From assembly GCF_001557325.1 (NCBI RefSeq), contig NZ_LSJS01000306.1, positions 1-40,002 on the forward strand: 40,002 bases of DNA. Reading direction: 5' to 3'. Position numbers and translations under genes: made by a program. Shown here piece by piece: positions 1-8,748 of the stretch. The notes under the pieces were generated by a model. The model saw only the letters and a list, made by a program, of their open reading frames with translations. It did no database searches and had not been told where the DNA came from. The DNA is from Erythrobacter donghaensis (lineage in GTDB: Bacteria > Pseudomonadota > Alphaproteobacteria > Sphingomonadales > Sphingomonadaceae). How positions within the stretch are numbered: the first letter of the stretch is position 1; every line of letters starts with the position of its first letter.

Positions 1-16
1 CGTCCATCACCACATC

Positions 17-760
17 CTACTGCAAAGTGCCATGCGGTGCAGACTGTCCAGATAATGCGACCAGCTCCTCGAAGGCGTAGGCCTTGTCGCCGAAGCGCTT
101 CCCGAATTCGCGCGCAAGGCGTGAGGAATGCCCGGTCCAGTGTCCGAGCTCGTGCGCCTTGGTTGCCACGTAGCCGTCTTCGCTGCGGAAGACATTGGGC
201 GACGGAAGCTGGATGAAGTCGCCGCCCGGGGTGTAGTAAGCTCGGTCCCCGCCATGGCGAATATCGGCCGGGATGGGTGTGAAAAAGCTCACGATCGCCG
301 CTGCTTTCTCGGAGGGCGTCGGCGGTGCTTCGGGCACGGGGCTTGGGTAGAAATGCGGCGGCAGTCCGTCGATCTGCGAGGCGTTGAACACGCTGTAGGC
401 GCGCATGAATCTGATGGTCTTCGACGACTCTTCGCCGTTGGTCTGATCGATCTCGGTCTTCTTGGTGGTGTTGAAGTAGATGCTGGGCTCGGCAGTCTCT
501 CCCTTGCGGACCTGACCTCCGAGTTCCTGCGCCTGCCGATAGGTCATCCAGTAGCGCGATCCATGGCCATAGTGGTCGGCGACCGCCCAAAGGTACAGCC
601 GGTTGATGCCGGTGTAGGGCACCCCCCCTGCCCTCAATGGCGCGCCGCCCATTCCGGTCTTCTTCCACGGCCTGCGCCAAGGCAGGGTTCCGGCTTCGAT
701 TGCGCGGATGATGAGGTTGGTGATTTCCTGCGCGACATCGCGCTTGGGTCCGCGGCGCAT
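17..760 (-). CDS. ardC: ArdC-type anti-restriction metalloprotease, C-terminus lost
   Basis: 247 residues. The N-terminal half (about 5-130) matches the ArdC N-terminal ssDNA-binding domain (TLPWRRPW, PYTGINRLYLW, MTYRQAQELGG). The second half is a zincin-like peptidase domain with the zinc motif HELGH at residues 203-207 and the following segment YAFEELVA at 228-235. In the family these proteins enter the recipient early and protect incoming DNA from restriction. The start is ATG with AAGGAG 7 bases upstream. Oddity: homologues usually run on for some 50-60 residues after EELVAE, but here the family sequence stops at EELVA and 12 unrelated residues lead to a stop. None of the three frames downstream restores the family sequence, so this looks like a recombination or insertion junction rather than a simple frameshift. 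It may be non-functional. It lies last in a minus-strand cluster behind a terminator. Confidence 0.85.
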   Translation of the reverse strand: MRRGPKRDVAQEITNLIIRAIEAGTLPWRRPWKKTGMGGAPLRAGGVPYTGINRLYLWAVADHYGHGSRYWMTYRQAQELGGQVRKGETAEPSIYFNTTKKTEIDQTNGEESSKTIRFMRAYSVFNASQIDGLPPHFYPSPVPEAPPTPSEKAAAIVSFFTPIPADIRHGGDRAYYTPGGDFIQLPSPNVFRSEDGYVATKAHELGHWTGHSSRLAREFGKRFGDKAYAFEELVALSGQSAPHGTLQ

Positions 761-775
761 GGGCTCGCTCCTTCT

Positions 776-819
776 CGAAAAGAAAAAAGGCCCGGCAGCT
801 CATGCGAGCATGCCGGGCC
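776..819 (-). terminator. Rho-independent terminator between parB-like gene and ardC
   Basis: On the minus strand a 9-bp perfect stem (GGCCCGGCA at 811-819 pairing with its complement at 789-797) has an inner GCTC/GAGC extension and is followed by a run of six T and a further T-rich stretch (788 to 776). It sits between the parB-like stop and the ardC start. The ardC ribosome-binding site begins just beyond the T-run, so either ardC has a promoter inside this short gap or it depends on read-through. Confidence 0.8.
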
Positions 820-844
820 AGGCCATCAGGAGGGGATCGGCGCG

Positions 845-2956
845 CTACGCGTCGATCGCCGCTTCTTCGTCGGCGTCTTCGGATTCGTAGCTGTCGGCAG
901 CTTCGTCGGCGCCATCGATCGGTTCATCGTCGCAGTGCTCTTCGAAGTCGTTCTCCTCGTCGAACTGGTCGCCGTCGGTGTCGGCTTCATCGACAGGTTC
1001 GCTGCGCTGCTCCCCGACCGTGAACTTCATGCTTTCGGGCAGCCATGCGAGCGCGGCCTCCTTGACCTCCTGCTCGACGATCGCCTTGCCAGCGAAGATC
1101 GTCTCGCAGGTCTTGGAGAGCTCAGCCTTCTTCGATCCGGCATAGCGTGCCGCGAGATCCGCTCCGCCGACCTCGGTAAGTGCGGCAAGGCACGAGGTCT
1201 TGCTTACCCGGTCGAAGAAGTTTTCCGCGGTTGGCCGCCACAGCTGTGCGACGTCGATGTCGAGCATCGTGCCCATGACGGCGTGGATCGGATGATACTC
1301 GGATCCGTAGCCCTTCTTTGCCTCAAGCGAGACCGCGATGGCAAAGGCAAGCCAGGCCGCTTTGGCCTCGTCATCCAGATCGCGGAAGGCGATGAAGCGC
1401 TGCGATGCGTCGGCCGGCTCCTGCCAGCTCTTGTCGAGCGCCTCGGCCGCTTCGGCGAGAATGGCTTCCGCGCTCGATTGCGGCAGTTCACCGGTCGCCG
1501 GGTCGTTCGGGCGCCCTCCTTTGATCGCGGTGCCCTTGCTGTCGTAGCTCTGCTTGTCCGCGAGCGCGAAGATCGCGAAGTCGAGCGCAAGGCCGGCATC
1601 GCCGAGAAGCGAAGCGGACAGGATGTTGCGGCGCTGGACAGACAATTCGTCGAACAGGCGCGCGCTGATCGGCTTCTCGCTACCGGGTGCCACAGCTTCG
1701 GGCTTGGACGGCGCGCCGCCGGCGCGCTTACTCGAGCCCGAGGTCGGTTCTTCGGCGGTCGCGGTGACGTTGCCCTCTTCGTCGGTGTCGAAAGACAGCC
1801 GTTTCTCGCTATAGTAGTCCGCCTCGAGCACCATGTCGCCGCGCGTCGTCAGGACGAGGAAGCGACCAGCTTCGCTGCGCCATTCCTCGGGCATCTCGCG
1901 GACCGGGTTATTGAGCTCGCTGCGTTCGGCATCGAGCGCCTCGTACTCCGCCTCGAGGGCTTCGAAGTCCGTGTTTTCGGCACCTTCCGCATCTTCGCCT
2001 TCCTCGAAGATCGTGCTGAGGTCGTCCATGCGCGCGTCGATTTCGTCGATGCGGACTCGTGCTTCCTGTGAAAGCGGCGCGGGGGGCAGGCGGACGGGAT
2101 AGACGCCCATCTCGCTGCGAGCCTGCCACGAATTCGTGGAGGCAACCGGTGTGATCCAACCGAGACCGGTTTCGGCCGCGAGCCGGGCGGCTTCGGCTTC
2201 CATCGCCTCGCCCGCAAGTTTGTGGGCCACTTCGGTGTCGATCCAGCGGTCATCTGCGGCTTCGCTGAAGAGGTCGCGTTCGACGCGGCCGCCGGCAGCG
2301 ACATAGGCATCTTCGCCGATCAGCATCGCGATGGGGTCGTTGCCGCGCATCGAGCCGTTCGCGACCATGCGTCGGATCGCATCGGGGGTCGCGTTCCAGG
2401 CGGTGCGCATCTGCTGGTAGACCCGCAGCTGCACTTCGTGCTGGTCCGTCGCGGCGTAGGCTTTGGCGATCTCGAGCGTGATCTCGCCTGCGGCAAGCGC
2501 CGCGAAGATCGGTTCGGCGAGGTTCGCAAGCCGGAGGCGCCCTTCGACGAAACGCTGCGTCAGCCCGAACCGCTTGGCGACCCCGGCGATGTCGGTGCCC
2601 TCCTTGATGAAGTGCTCGAAGGCACGGCATTCCTCGGCGGGCGACATCCCGACACGCTGGAAGTTCTCGGCGAGTGAGGCTTCGCCGGCTTCCTCCTCGC
2701 TCCCTTCGAGGAGCTTGCATTCGATCTCGGTTTCGGGCGTCCACGCGCCGCGCTCGATGATCATTTCGATCGCCCGCAGGCGGCGGCCGCCGGCAATCAC
2801 CGCGAACTTGCCGCGCTTCTTGCTCTTTGTCACCAGCAGGTTCTGCAGCAGGCCGCGTGCTTCGATATCGGCCGATAGCTGGGCGTCGTCTTCTTCGCTG
2901 CGCGTTTTGCGCACGTTGGCATCGCTCAGATAGAGCTTCGAAAAGGGAATCAGCAT
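845..2956 (-). CDS. ParB/RepB/Spo0J-family protein (large, plasmid accessory type)
   Basis: 703 residues. The N-terminal ParB/sulfiredoxin-like domain spans about 1-105: LIPFSKLYLSDANVR at the start, the phosphate-binding GGRR box at 56-59 and the ENFQR box at 97-101. A helix-turn-helix follows (about 121-141, IAGVAKRFGLTQRFVEGRL). The remaining 500-odd residues are not recognised and end in a roughly 50-residue, strongly acidic Asp/Glu tail. ATG 2956 is chosen because AGGAG lies 9 bases upstream; the frame stays open to 3001 without a ribosome site. It is far larger than the usual 300-residue partition ParB, and the window has a separate ParA/RHH pair, so it is probably not the centromere protein. 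The same gene type accompanies the strawberry-notch helicase in other large plasmids. A role in DNA establishment or anti-defence in the recipient is inference. Confidence 0.85.
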   Translation of the reverse strand: MLIPFSKLYLSDANVRKTRSEEDDAQLSADIEARGLLQNLLVTKSKKRGKFAVIAGGRRLRAIEMIIERGAWTPETEIECKLLEGSEEEAGEASLAENFQRVGMSPAEECRAFEHFIKEGTDIAGVAKRFGLTQRFVEGRLRLANLAEPIFAALAAGEITLEIAKAYAATDQHEVQLRVYQQMRTAWNATPDAIRRMVANGSMRGNDPIAMLIGEDAYVAAGGRVERDLFSEAADDRWIDTEVAHKLAGEAMEAEAARLAAETGLGWITPVASTNSWQARSEMGVYPVRLPPAPLSQEARVRIDEIDARMDDLSTIFEEGEDAEGAENTDFEALEAEYEALDAERSELNNPVREMPEEWRSEAGRFLVLTTRGDMVLEADYYSEKRLSFDTDEEGNVTATAEEPTSGSSKRAGGAPSKPEAVAPGSEKPISARLFDELSVQRRNILSASLLGDAGLALDFAIFALADKQSYDSKGTAIKGGRPNDPATGELPQSSAEAILAEAAEALDKSWQEPADASQRFIAFRDLDDEAKAAWLAFAIAVSLEAKKGYGSEYHPIHAVMGTMLDIDVAQLWRPTAENFFDRVSKTSCLAALTEVGGADLAARYAGSKKAELSKTCETIFAGKAIVEQEVKEAALAWLPESMKFTVGEQRSEPVDEADTDGDQFDEENDFEEHCDDEPIDGADEAADSYESEDADEEAAIDA

Positions 2957-3041
2957 CGTCTTCACTCCTGATGTGCTCCCGGTCATCACCCGGGCACACA
3001 ATCCCTCCCCCTCCCCTTTGTTCGGGTCGGGCCTGTCGCCG

Positions 3042-6000
3042 TCAGGCCGCCTTGAGCAGCTTCTCGAAAATCGTGAGAGCGTTCACCGTCGGGACGAAGA
3101 CCCGCGTGCGGAAGCTGATGATCTCTGTGAAGCATCCAATGCTCTTGAGCCAAGGAAGGTGCTCGACCGGCGCGCCGGCGATCTCGAAGCGCTTTTCCCC
3201 CGCAACGCGCGAGCATTTGACGGTTGCCTCGAACGGTTGGCGGATCGGGATCGTCCGGTTCTCCGCCAGTGCCCGGATGACGGCGTCGGGGCTGAGATCG
3301 ACAGTTGCGGTGATGTCGAACTTCTGGAGCAGATTGGCGACGTCGAGCTCATGCACGATGCGACCGAGCCAGCTTCTTCCCGCCTCGTCGACGATGCGCC
3401 GCACCTCGAGATAGTCGATCGGGAGCGTCGACCAGATGGGCAGGAGGAGTCCGGTGGCGAGGTAGACCGTTTCGGTGCTGAGCTTCTCAGCCGCTTCGGC
3501 AACCTCTTCCTGCCAGCCTTTTTCGAAAGTCCGCCGCGAACATTCCTCCCACGCCGATTCCACAAGATCGTCAAAGTGATGGTACTCGCGGCGCAGCGGG
3601 CGGTGGAGGATCACACGCCGGATGAGTTCGCCGCGCTCGGTCATGAAATGGCGCGAGGGCTCGGCAAGCGCGCACTTGCCGCTCTTCGTGTTGTGCATGA
3701 GCATACATCCTTCGGAATAATCTCGGCGCTCGAGCACACGCTCCAGACCGACCGGGCGCGCCCGGGTTCGCAAGGCGAGCTGCAGAAGGTGCGAGGTCGC
3801 CGCGGTGCGCTCGTCCGTCCGCAGGATGATGTCTTCGACCACTTCGGCCTGCTCGACCTGCATGGTTTCGACACCGACATCGAGCGAGCCAGCTTCGCGC
3901 GCTGCGCTGACCCGTGCTTCGACCAGGCCGAGGAACTCGTCGAAGATCGCGTTCTGCATTCCGATTGGCAGCGCGAGGATTCGGTTGAGCCAGCGCTGGA
4001 TCGGCGGCAGGTCTTCTTCAAGAACACCGTCCTCCGACACGATCTTGAGCCCGCTGCGGCGCTGGAAGTCCGTGAGCGTTGCGCTCTTGAGCTTCCCTTC
4101 GCTAAGCAGCGCGAACCAGGTGTGGAGCGCGGCCTTGGCATATTCGCTTTCGAGATTGTCGGCCGGATCGAACAGGTTTTGCCCGCCTGTCTGACGCTGG
4201 CCGCGGGTGAGCGCCCCAAGGCTGTCGAGCCGCCTAGCGATCGTGCTGGTGAAACGCAGCTCGCCCTTGCAGTTGGTCGTCACCGGCCGGAACAGCGGCG
4301 TGTTGGCCTGATGCGTGCGGTGTGTGCGTCCAAGGCCCTGTATCGCCCGGTCGGCGCGCCAGCCCGGCTCGAGGAGGAAGTGGATGCGGCGCTTCTGGCA
4401 CTTGGCATCGAGGCTCGCGTGGTAGGAGCGACCCGTGCCGCCGGCATCGCTGAAGACGAGGATCGGCTTGTGCCCGTCCATGAATTGATCAGTCTCGGAC
4501 TGGTTGGTGCGCGGCGAGCGGGTCTCCAGCTTCTGCTGGCCGTCCGCGCCGTTGATGAGGCGCTTGGTGCGTCCGGTGACTTCGGCGACCTTTTGGGTGC
4601 CGTAGTGCTCGATGATTCCGTCGAGTGCCGGCCTGATCGGTGGCATGGCGCACAGGTGCTCGATCATGGCTGTGCGTCGTTCGATTGCCTGCTGATTGTG
4701 AACCGGGTGTCCGTCCTCATCGAACATCGGGCGCGAGCATTCCTTCCCCGTGTCGTCCAAGAAGACCTGCATCTGCTGGGTAGGGAAGGCGCGTTCGAGA
4801 TATTCTATCACAGCGTCGAGTGGACTGAGGTCGAGGTCGAGTTCGGCGCGTTCTTCGGGTGACAGGCTGTCGAGCCGTCGATCGAGGATGCTTTCGGCGG
4901 TCGATACCAGCTGCACTACCACCACCTCGTCACGGTCCAGGTGATGGTTGATGGCCTCTATCAGGGTCGGCAGCTTCATCGAGAGGAGCAGCTGGTTGAA
5001 GAAGCGCTGCTTCGTGCTTTCGAACCGGCTGCGCGCTGCCGATTTGGCGCCGCTGTTGAGCGTTGCGCCGTCCATCTCGTCCACCACCCCTGTGAGCTCG
5101 AGGGCCTCTTCCATGTTCTGGTGGATGATCGCCCATGCATCGGCATACGTATCGTAGATGCTGATTTGGTCAGGCGAGAGGTCGTGCTTCAGGATCTCGT
5201 ATTCCACCCCGGCGAAACTCAGGGCGCGCGCCTGGTAGAGACCGAGCGCCTTGAGGTCGCGCGATACCAGTTCCATCGCTGCGATGCCCCCGCCCCTGAT
5301 CTGGGCGATGAAGTCCTCACGGTTAGCGAAGGCCGTTCCTGGTCCCCACAGCCCGAGCCTGACGGCATAGGCGAGGTTGTTGACATCCGATGCGCCTGTG
5401 GCCGAAGCGTAGAGTACACGTGCGCCGGGCAGATTGTTCTGCAGGAGCACGCCGGCGATGCCCTGGAGCGATCCGTTCTTCGCGCCGCGGGCGCCCTCCC
5501 CGCCAGCGACGCCGCCCATCTCGTGGCTCTCGTCGAAAGCGATCACCCCCTCGAAGTCGTCGCCTGCCCAATCGAGCAGCTGCTTGAGGCGTGTTGCGTC
5601 TTGGCGCTGGCTTCTGAGCGTCGGATAGGTGACGAATACGATTCCGTCGCGGAAGGGTACGTCTTGGTCGATCTTCCAGTTCGACAGCGGCTGAATGTCG
5701 GCAGGCATGCCGCCGATCGCGCTCCAGTCGCGGCGCGCGTCCTCGAGCAGGCTCTCATTCTTCGACACCCAGATGGCCTTGCGGCGACCGGCGAGCCAGT
5801 TGTCGAGGATGCAGGCTGCGATCTGCCTGCCCTTCCCTGCCCCCGTTCCATCGCCGAGGAAGTAACCCTTGCGGTATTCCTTGCCCTTTTCGTCGAGCGT
5901 AAGCCCAACGCCTTCCTCCGACGGGATGAAAGTGCCCGGGAGATATTGGTCCCAGGCGTTGCCTGCGTAGATCACGGTCTCGATCTGCGCTTCGGAAAGC

Positions 6001-7259
6001 AGACTTTCGCTCAGGATACGCTCCTGCAGTGCAGGTACGTAGTGCGGCACTGGCGCGGGGATCGACCCCATCGCAACGCTCTCGACCAGCGGTGTAGGAT
6101 GTTCGCGAGCCCGGGCGATTTCGACGCGGCTCGGGCGATAGGGAAGATAGACGCCGCTCTGTTCGCCGAGCGGCCTCGGCGATGCCAGCGGCTCGAAGGC
6201 CAGTGGTTCGATAAGCGCGCGCTCGACGATGCGCGATGGAGCTTGAGGAGCCTTGGGCTTCGCGCGCATGGCCTTGAACAAGCTTGCAGGTCGCGCCTTC
6301 TGGCTCGGCGCTCGCACGGCGTGAACTTGTCGCGTTTCATAGCGCGGGACAGGCCGAACTATCTCCACAATGGCAGCGACGGTCTCGCGTGAGATGATAG
6401 GAGGGCGTGTGTGCCCGGGCATCTTGTCGATGACGTAGAGCCTCACGGCAACGCTGGTGCCCTGCTTGTGATAGCATTTGCCAAGCCTGATCGAGGTCTG
6501 GACCGTGCAGGAAGCAAAGGTTTCGTCGTAAATGTGCGCAAGCTTCGCGCTTGTGGTGAACCAGTCCGGCATGATAGCGACCACACGCCCGCCTGCTGCG
6601 ACGCGTCTGATCGCCGCACGAAGGTGACGTACGGCCGCGTACTCGTCGGCCCCGCGTCCGAATGAGCGCGAGAATGGCGGGTTCATCAGGATCAGGCTTG
6701 GGCGGACACACGGATCGAGCAGTGAGGACAGCATCGCTCCGTCGAAACCGGTGAGGGTCGCGTCCGGGAAGATCAGCGTCAGCTTTTCGCGGCGTCTGGG
6801 GTCGATCTCGTTGAGGTGCAGTGCCGCAATCGTCGGCAGCATGGCCACAAGCGCGCCATGTCCCGCGCTGGGCTCAAGCACCACGTCGGTCTCCCGCGGC
6901 ACCGCCAGCCACAGCGCGAGGGCTGCGAGATCCGCCGGTGTCGAGAACTGCTGATAGCGAATTTGGTCTTCGCTCCGGACCGTATGCGTCGGCAGGCTCT
7001 CGATGAGTCCTGTGAGTTTGCTGATCGACTGACAGTCAGGTCCAGCGTGAGCCCGCTGAAGGTGTCGGGACAGTGCCGCCTCGAGCAGGTCGTAGGCTCC
7101 CCGCTGAGACCACAGGCCTTCCGCAGAGCCGCATCCGTGGAGCGTGGCCATGACGTCAAAGAGCTGCTTTTTGGAAAGGCCGCCGTCGGCAATTGCGCTG
7201 GCAATTTTGTTGATCGCGGTGTCGAGCCGCATGCTTGATTGTTCGAAGAGGTCGGTCAC
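3042..7259 (-). CDS. DNA methyltransferase-like plus strawberry-notch helicase fusion (DarB-like)
   Basis: 1405 residues. About 100-300 is an N6-adenine methyltransferase-like fold, with SAM-binding motif EPSAGHGAL at 129-137 and catalytic-type NPPF at 193-196. About 410-1000 is a superfamily 2 helicase of the strawberry-notch type: Walker A GTGAGKGR at 471-478, DESH box at 576-579, a SATGASD motif III, a SDAGGTGRS segment near 935 and motif VI GLGRTHRTHQ near 980. About 400 further C-terminal residues have no clear motif. The start is GTG with AGGAG 6 bases upstream; an ATG lies 9 codons later. P1 DarB, an anti-restriction protein packaged in the head, has the same methyltransferase-helicase plan. 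Neighbouring ardC and the parB-like gene make a DNA-protection role plausible, but that is inference. The mRNA leader holds a GGGGA-type purine tract. Confidence 0.85.
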   Translation of the reverse strand: MTDLFEQSSMRLDTAINKIASAIADGGLSKKQLFDVMATLHGCGSAEGLWSQRGAYDLLEAALSRHLQRAHAGPDCQSISKLTGLIESLPTHTVRSEDQIRYQQFSTPADLAALALWLAVPRETDVVLEPSAGHGALVAMLPTIAALHLNEIDPRRREKLTLIFPDATLTGFDGAMLSSLLDPCVRPSLILMNPPFSRSFGRGADEYAAVRHLRAAIRRVAAGGRVVAIMPDWFTTSAKLAHIYDETFASCTVQTSIRLGKCYHKQGTSVAVRLYVIDKMPGHTRPPIISRETVAAIVEIVRPVPRYETRQVHAVRAPSQKARPASLFKAMRAKPKAPQAPSRIVERALIEPLAFEPLASPRPLGEQSGVYLPYRPSRVEIARAREHPTPLVESVAMGSIPAPVPHYVPALQERILSESLLSEAQIETVIYAGNAWDQYLPGTFIPSEEGVGLTLDEKGKEYRKGYFLGDGTGAGKGRQIAACILDNWLAGRRKAIWVSKNESLLEDARRDWSAIGGMPADIQPLSNWKIDQDVPFRDGIVFVTYPTLRSQRQDATRLKQLLDWAGDDFEGVIAFDESHEMGGVAGGEGARGAKNGSLQGIAGVLLQNNLPGARVLYASATGASDVNNLAYAVRLGLWGPGTAFANREDFIAQIRGGGIAAMELVSRDLKALGLYQARALSFAGVEYEILKHDLSPDQISIYDTYADAWAIIHQNMEEALELTGVVDEMDGATLNSGAKSAARSRFESTKQRFFNQLLLSMKLPTLIEAINHHLDRDEVVVVQLVSTAESILDRRLDSLSPEERAELDLDLSPLDAVIEYLERAFPTQQMQVFLDDTGKECSRPMFDEDGHPVHNQQAIERRTAMIEHLCAMPPIRPALDGIIEHYGTQKVAEVTGRTKRLINGADGQQKLETRSPRTNQSETDQFMDGHKPILVFSDAGGTGRSYHASLDAKCQKRRIHFLLEPGWRADRAIQGLGRTHRTHQANTPLFRPVTTNCKGELRFTSTIARRLDSLGALTRGQRQTGGQNLFDPADNLESEYAKAALHTWFALLSEGKLKSATLTDFQRRSGLKIVSEDGVLEEDLPPIQRWLNRILALPIGMQNAIFDEFLGLVEARVSAAREAGSLDVGVETMQVEQAEVVEDIILRTDERTAATSHLLQLALRTRARPVGLERVLERRDYSEGCMLMHNTKSGKCALAEPSRHFMTERGELIRRVILHRPLRREYHHFDDLVESAWEECSRRTFEKGWQEEVAEAAEKLSTETVYLATGLLLPIWSTLPIDYLEVRRIVDEAGRSWLGRIVHELDVANLLQKFDITATVDLSPDAVIRALAENRTIPIRQPFEATVKCSRVAGEKRFEIAGAPVEHLPWLKSIGCFTEIISFRTRVFVPTVNALTIFEKLLKAA

Positions 7260-7372
7260 GGTCTGCTCCTGATGCTGAACCGCATCAGGGCATCCCCCTC
7301 CCCTCCCCTAATTCCCGCTGGTTGGCTGTGGCATCTTCAAGACGCCAGAGACCAGCAAGGCAGTTCTCCAGT

Positions 7373-7735
7373 CTACTCGCCTTGCTCGCGGTCCGCTCGT
7401 TTCATTCGTTCGAAGGCGTCGAGGGCGCGTTCGAGTACGGCACCAAGGGGCAGATCCTCTTCTGCCGAGATGCTGTGCAGTCGCTCGACGGTCTCCTCAG
7501 TAGCTTTGATGTTGACCTGACGGTTGAAACTCGTCGTTCGACGCCTGCGCCTGCGTGCACCTTGCGGGTTCGTGGATTGTGTCGTGTCAGATTGAGCAGC
7601 GTTTGGTTGGCCGGCTTTTCGGCTCGGAAAGCCCTGAAGCTCGGATACCGCTTCGATTGCGTCAATCGGGACGGGTTTAGGTTCTGTGACCGGCTCGAAA
7701 TCGCTGAGGTCTCCGAAAGGATTCGCTCTGGTCAT
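7373..7735 (-). CDS. RHH centromere-binding partition protein (ParG/ParB-type)
   Basis: 120 residues. The first 60 are Pro/Ser/Gln-rich and look disordered. A basic patch of six arginines follows (61-66), then a C-terminal ribbon-helix-helix fold (about 70-113: strand RQVNIKA, helix ETVERLHSISAEE, helix LGAVLERALDAFERMKR). A flexible N-terminal arm before an RHH fold is the plan of ParG-like centromere proteins, whose arm stimulates the ParA ATPase. The gene begins one base after the parA stop, so the two are co-translated. It would bind the repeat array upstream of parA and repress the operon. Sequence identity to a named family member cannot be judged here; the call rests on fold pattern and position. 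Confidence 0.75.
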   Translation of the reverse strand: MTRANPFGDLSDFEPVTEPKPVPIDAIEAVSELQGFPSRKAGQPNAAQSDTTQSTNPQGARRRRRRTTSFNRQVNIKATEETVERLHSISAEEDLPLGAVLERALDAFERMKRADREQGE

Positions 7736-7736
7736 A

Positions 7737-8429
7737 TCATGCTGCCCTTCCTTCGGATGTGTGCTTGCGGCTTATTCGTAATTGCTCAATCACCTCCGCT
7801 GTGAATGCTTCAGCGTTGGCGATTGCTTTGTCTATGTTTGCGACCTCGTTTGGATCGAGCTGTTCGAGTGGCTGCTTGAATGAGAACATTGCGCGAAAGG
7901 CCTCACGCTCGTTCAGCTGGGTGTCAAAGACTGGAATGCCCGCCTGTTTCAGGCTTGCTTGTATATGACCCATAGTCCGAGTCCTGATGATCGGGCTTGT
8001 TCTGGTGAGGAGGACGCCGAAAGGGGTTTTCCGCCCGCTCATCTTCTCTTGCTGCCGGACAACTCTTATCGCCCTACCCGCCTGTTCGGCGTCGAGCTGA
8101 GATCCTTGAGTTGGAATGACCACGAGGTCAGCTTGACTTACTGCTAGCAGAACGATTTTCGCAGCCGTCCCTTCCAGATCGACTACGACGAATGGGGTTT
8201 TTTCCGCAGCCTCTTCGATCCGCTCAATGATGTTCTCCTCGTCCGCGGTTGCGTCGATATGCATGTTTGCTGGTGTGTTACCATCTTCTGCCCATGCTTT
8301 GATCGGGTGGTTAGGATCGGCGTCGATTACCGACACCTTTGCAGATCGCGCTATCTCGGTAGCGAGAAGCAGCGCTGCTGTGGTTTTTCCCGCCCCCCCT
8401 TTGGGGCTGATGAACACGATGGTTGGCAT
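7737..8429 (-). CDS. parA: ParA-family partition ATPase
   Basis: 230 residues, the short (type Ib) ParA without an N-terminal HTH domain. The deviant Walker A motif KGGAGKTT is at 10-17, with the signature lysine at 10. VSVIDADPNHP follows near 36-46, and the Walker B-like VVVDLEG and LVVIPTQGSQLDAEQ segments are present. ATG 8429 has GGAGAG about 5 bases upstream and gives the standard MPTIVFISPKGG start; the open frame further upstream runs into the repeats and is not used. It forms a two-gene operon with the RHH protein and pulls plasmid copies apart on the nucleoid. The repeat array starts some 35 bases upstream of the start codon, consistent with repression by its partner. Confidence 0.93.
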   Translation of the reverse strand: MPTIVFISPKGGAGKTTAALLLATEIARSAKVSVIDADPNHPIKAWAEDGNTPANMHIDATADEENIIERIEEAAEKTPFVVVDLEGTAAKIVLLAVSQADLVVIPTQGSQLDAEQAGRAIRVVRQQEKMSGRKTPFGVLLTRTSPIIRTRTMGHIQASLKQAGIPVFDTQLNEREAFRAMFSFKQPLEQLDPNEVANIDKAIANAEAFTAEVIEQLRISRKHTSEGRAA

Positions 8430-8462
8430 ATTGCTCTCCGGATTTTTGCGTTTGCCGAGATG

Positions 8463-8748
8463 GCTATCCAACTAGCTACCCGGCTAGCCGTTACAGTAGC
8501 CAGAGATATCTGATAGCTACCCCGGTATCAAGAGGCTATCGATCTGTTATCAAGTAGGTAGGAGATAGCTAGCCCGCTATCTTACGGGTATCTGACAGCT
8601 AGCATACAGGTAGCTGATAGCTATCTGGCTAGCCAAATGAGAGTTCGCGCGGAGCATATTCTAATCTGTTAGCTAGCTGGATAGCTCCTTGGTATTCGTT
8701 GGATAGCTGGTGCCTAGGAGATAGCTGGTAGGTATCTGATGGGTACCC
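8463..8748. repeat. Centromere-like array of GATAGCT-type repeats (candidate parS)
   Basis: About 285 bases are packed with short degenerate repeats in both orientations. Exact GATAGCT occurs at 8512, 8564, 8616, 8680, 8702 and 8720. Many variants lie between them (GGCTATC, GGTATC, TAGCTAGC, GGTAGCTGATAGCTATC). The first three exact copies are 52 bases apart. The array ends with GGGTACCC at 8741-8748. Its position directly upstream of parA and the RHH gene is where type Ib systems carry their centromere and operator. No gene is supported here. Confidence 0.8.

Noticed and set aside
128..2071. 647-residue plus-strand open frame
   Set aside because: Lies opposite the ParB-like gene and ArdC; no ribosome site or recognisable domain. 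GC-rich codon bias keeps the complementary frame open.
2973..6392. Long plus-strand frames of 629 and 483 residues
   Set aside because: Antisense shadows of the methyltransferase-helicase gene, whose motifs are unambiguous on the minus strand.
8463..8748. Possible CRISPR-like array
   Set aside because: The repeated words are 7-8 bases, degenerate and in both orientations, with no constant-length unique spacers and no cas genes. A partition centromere fits better.
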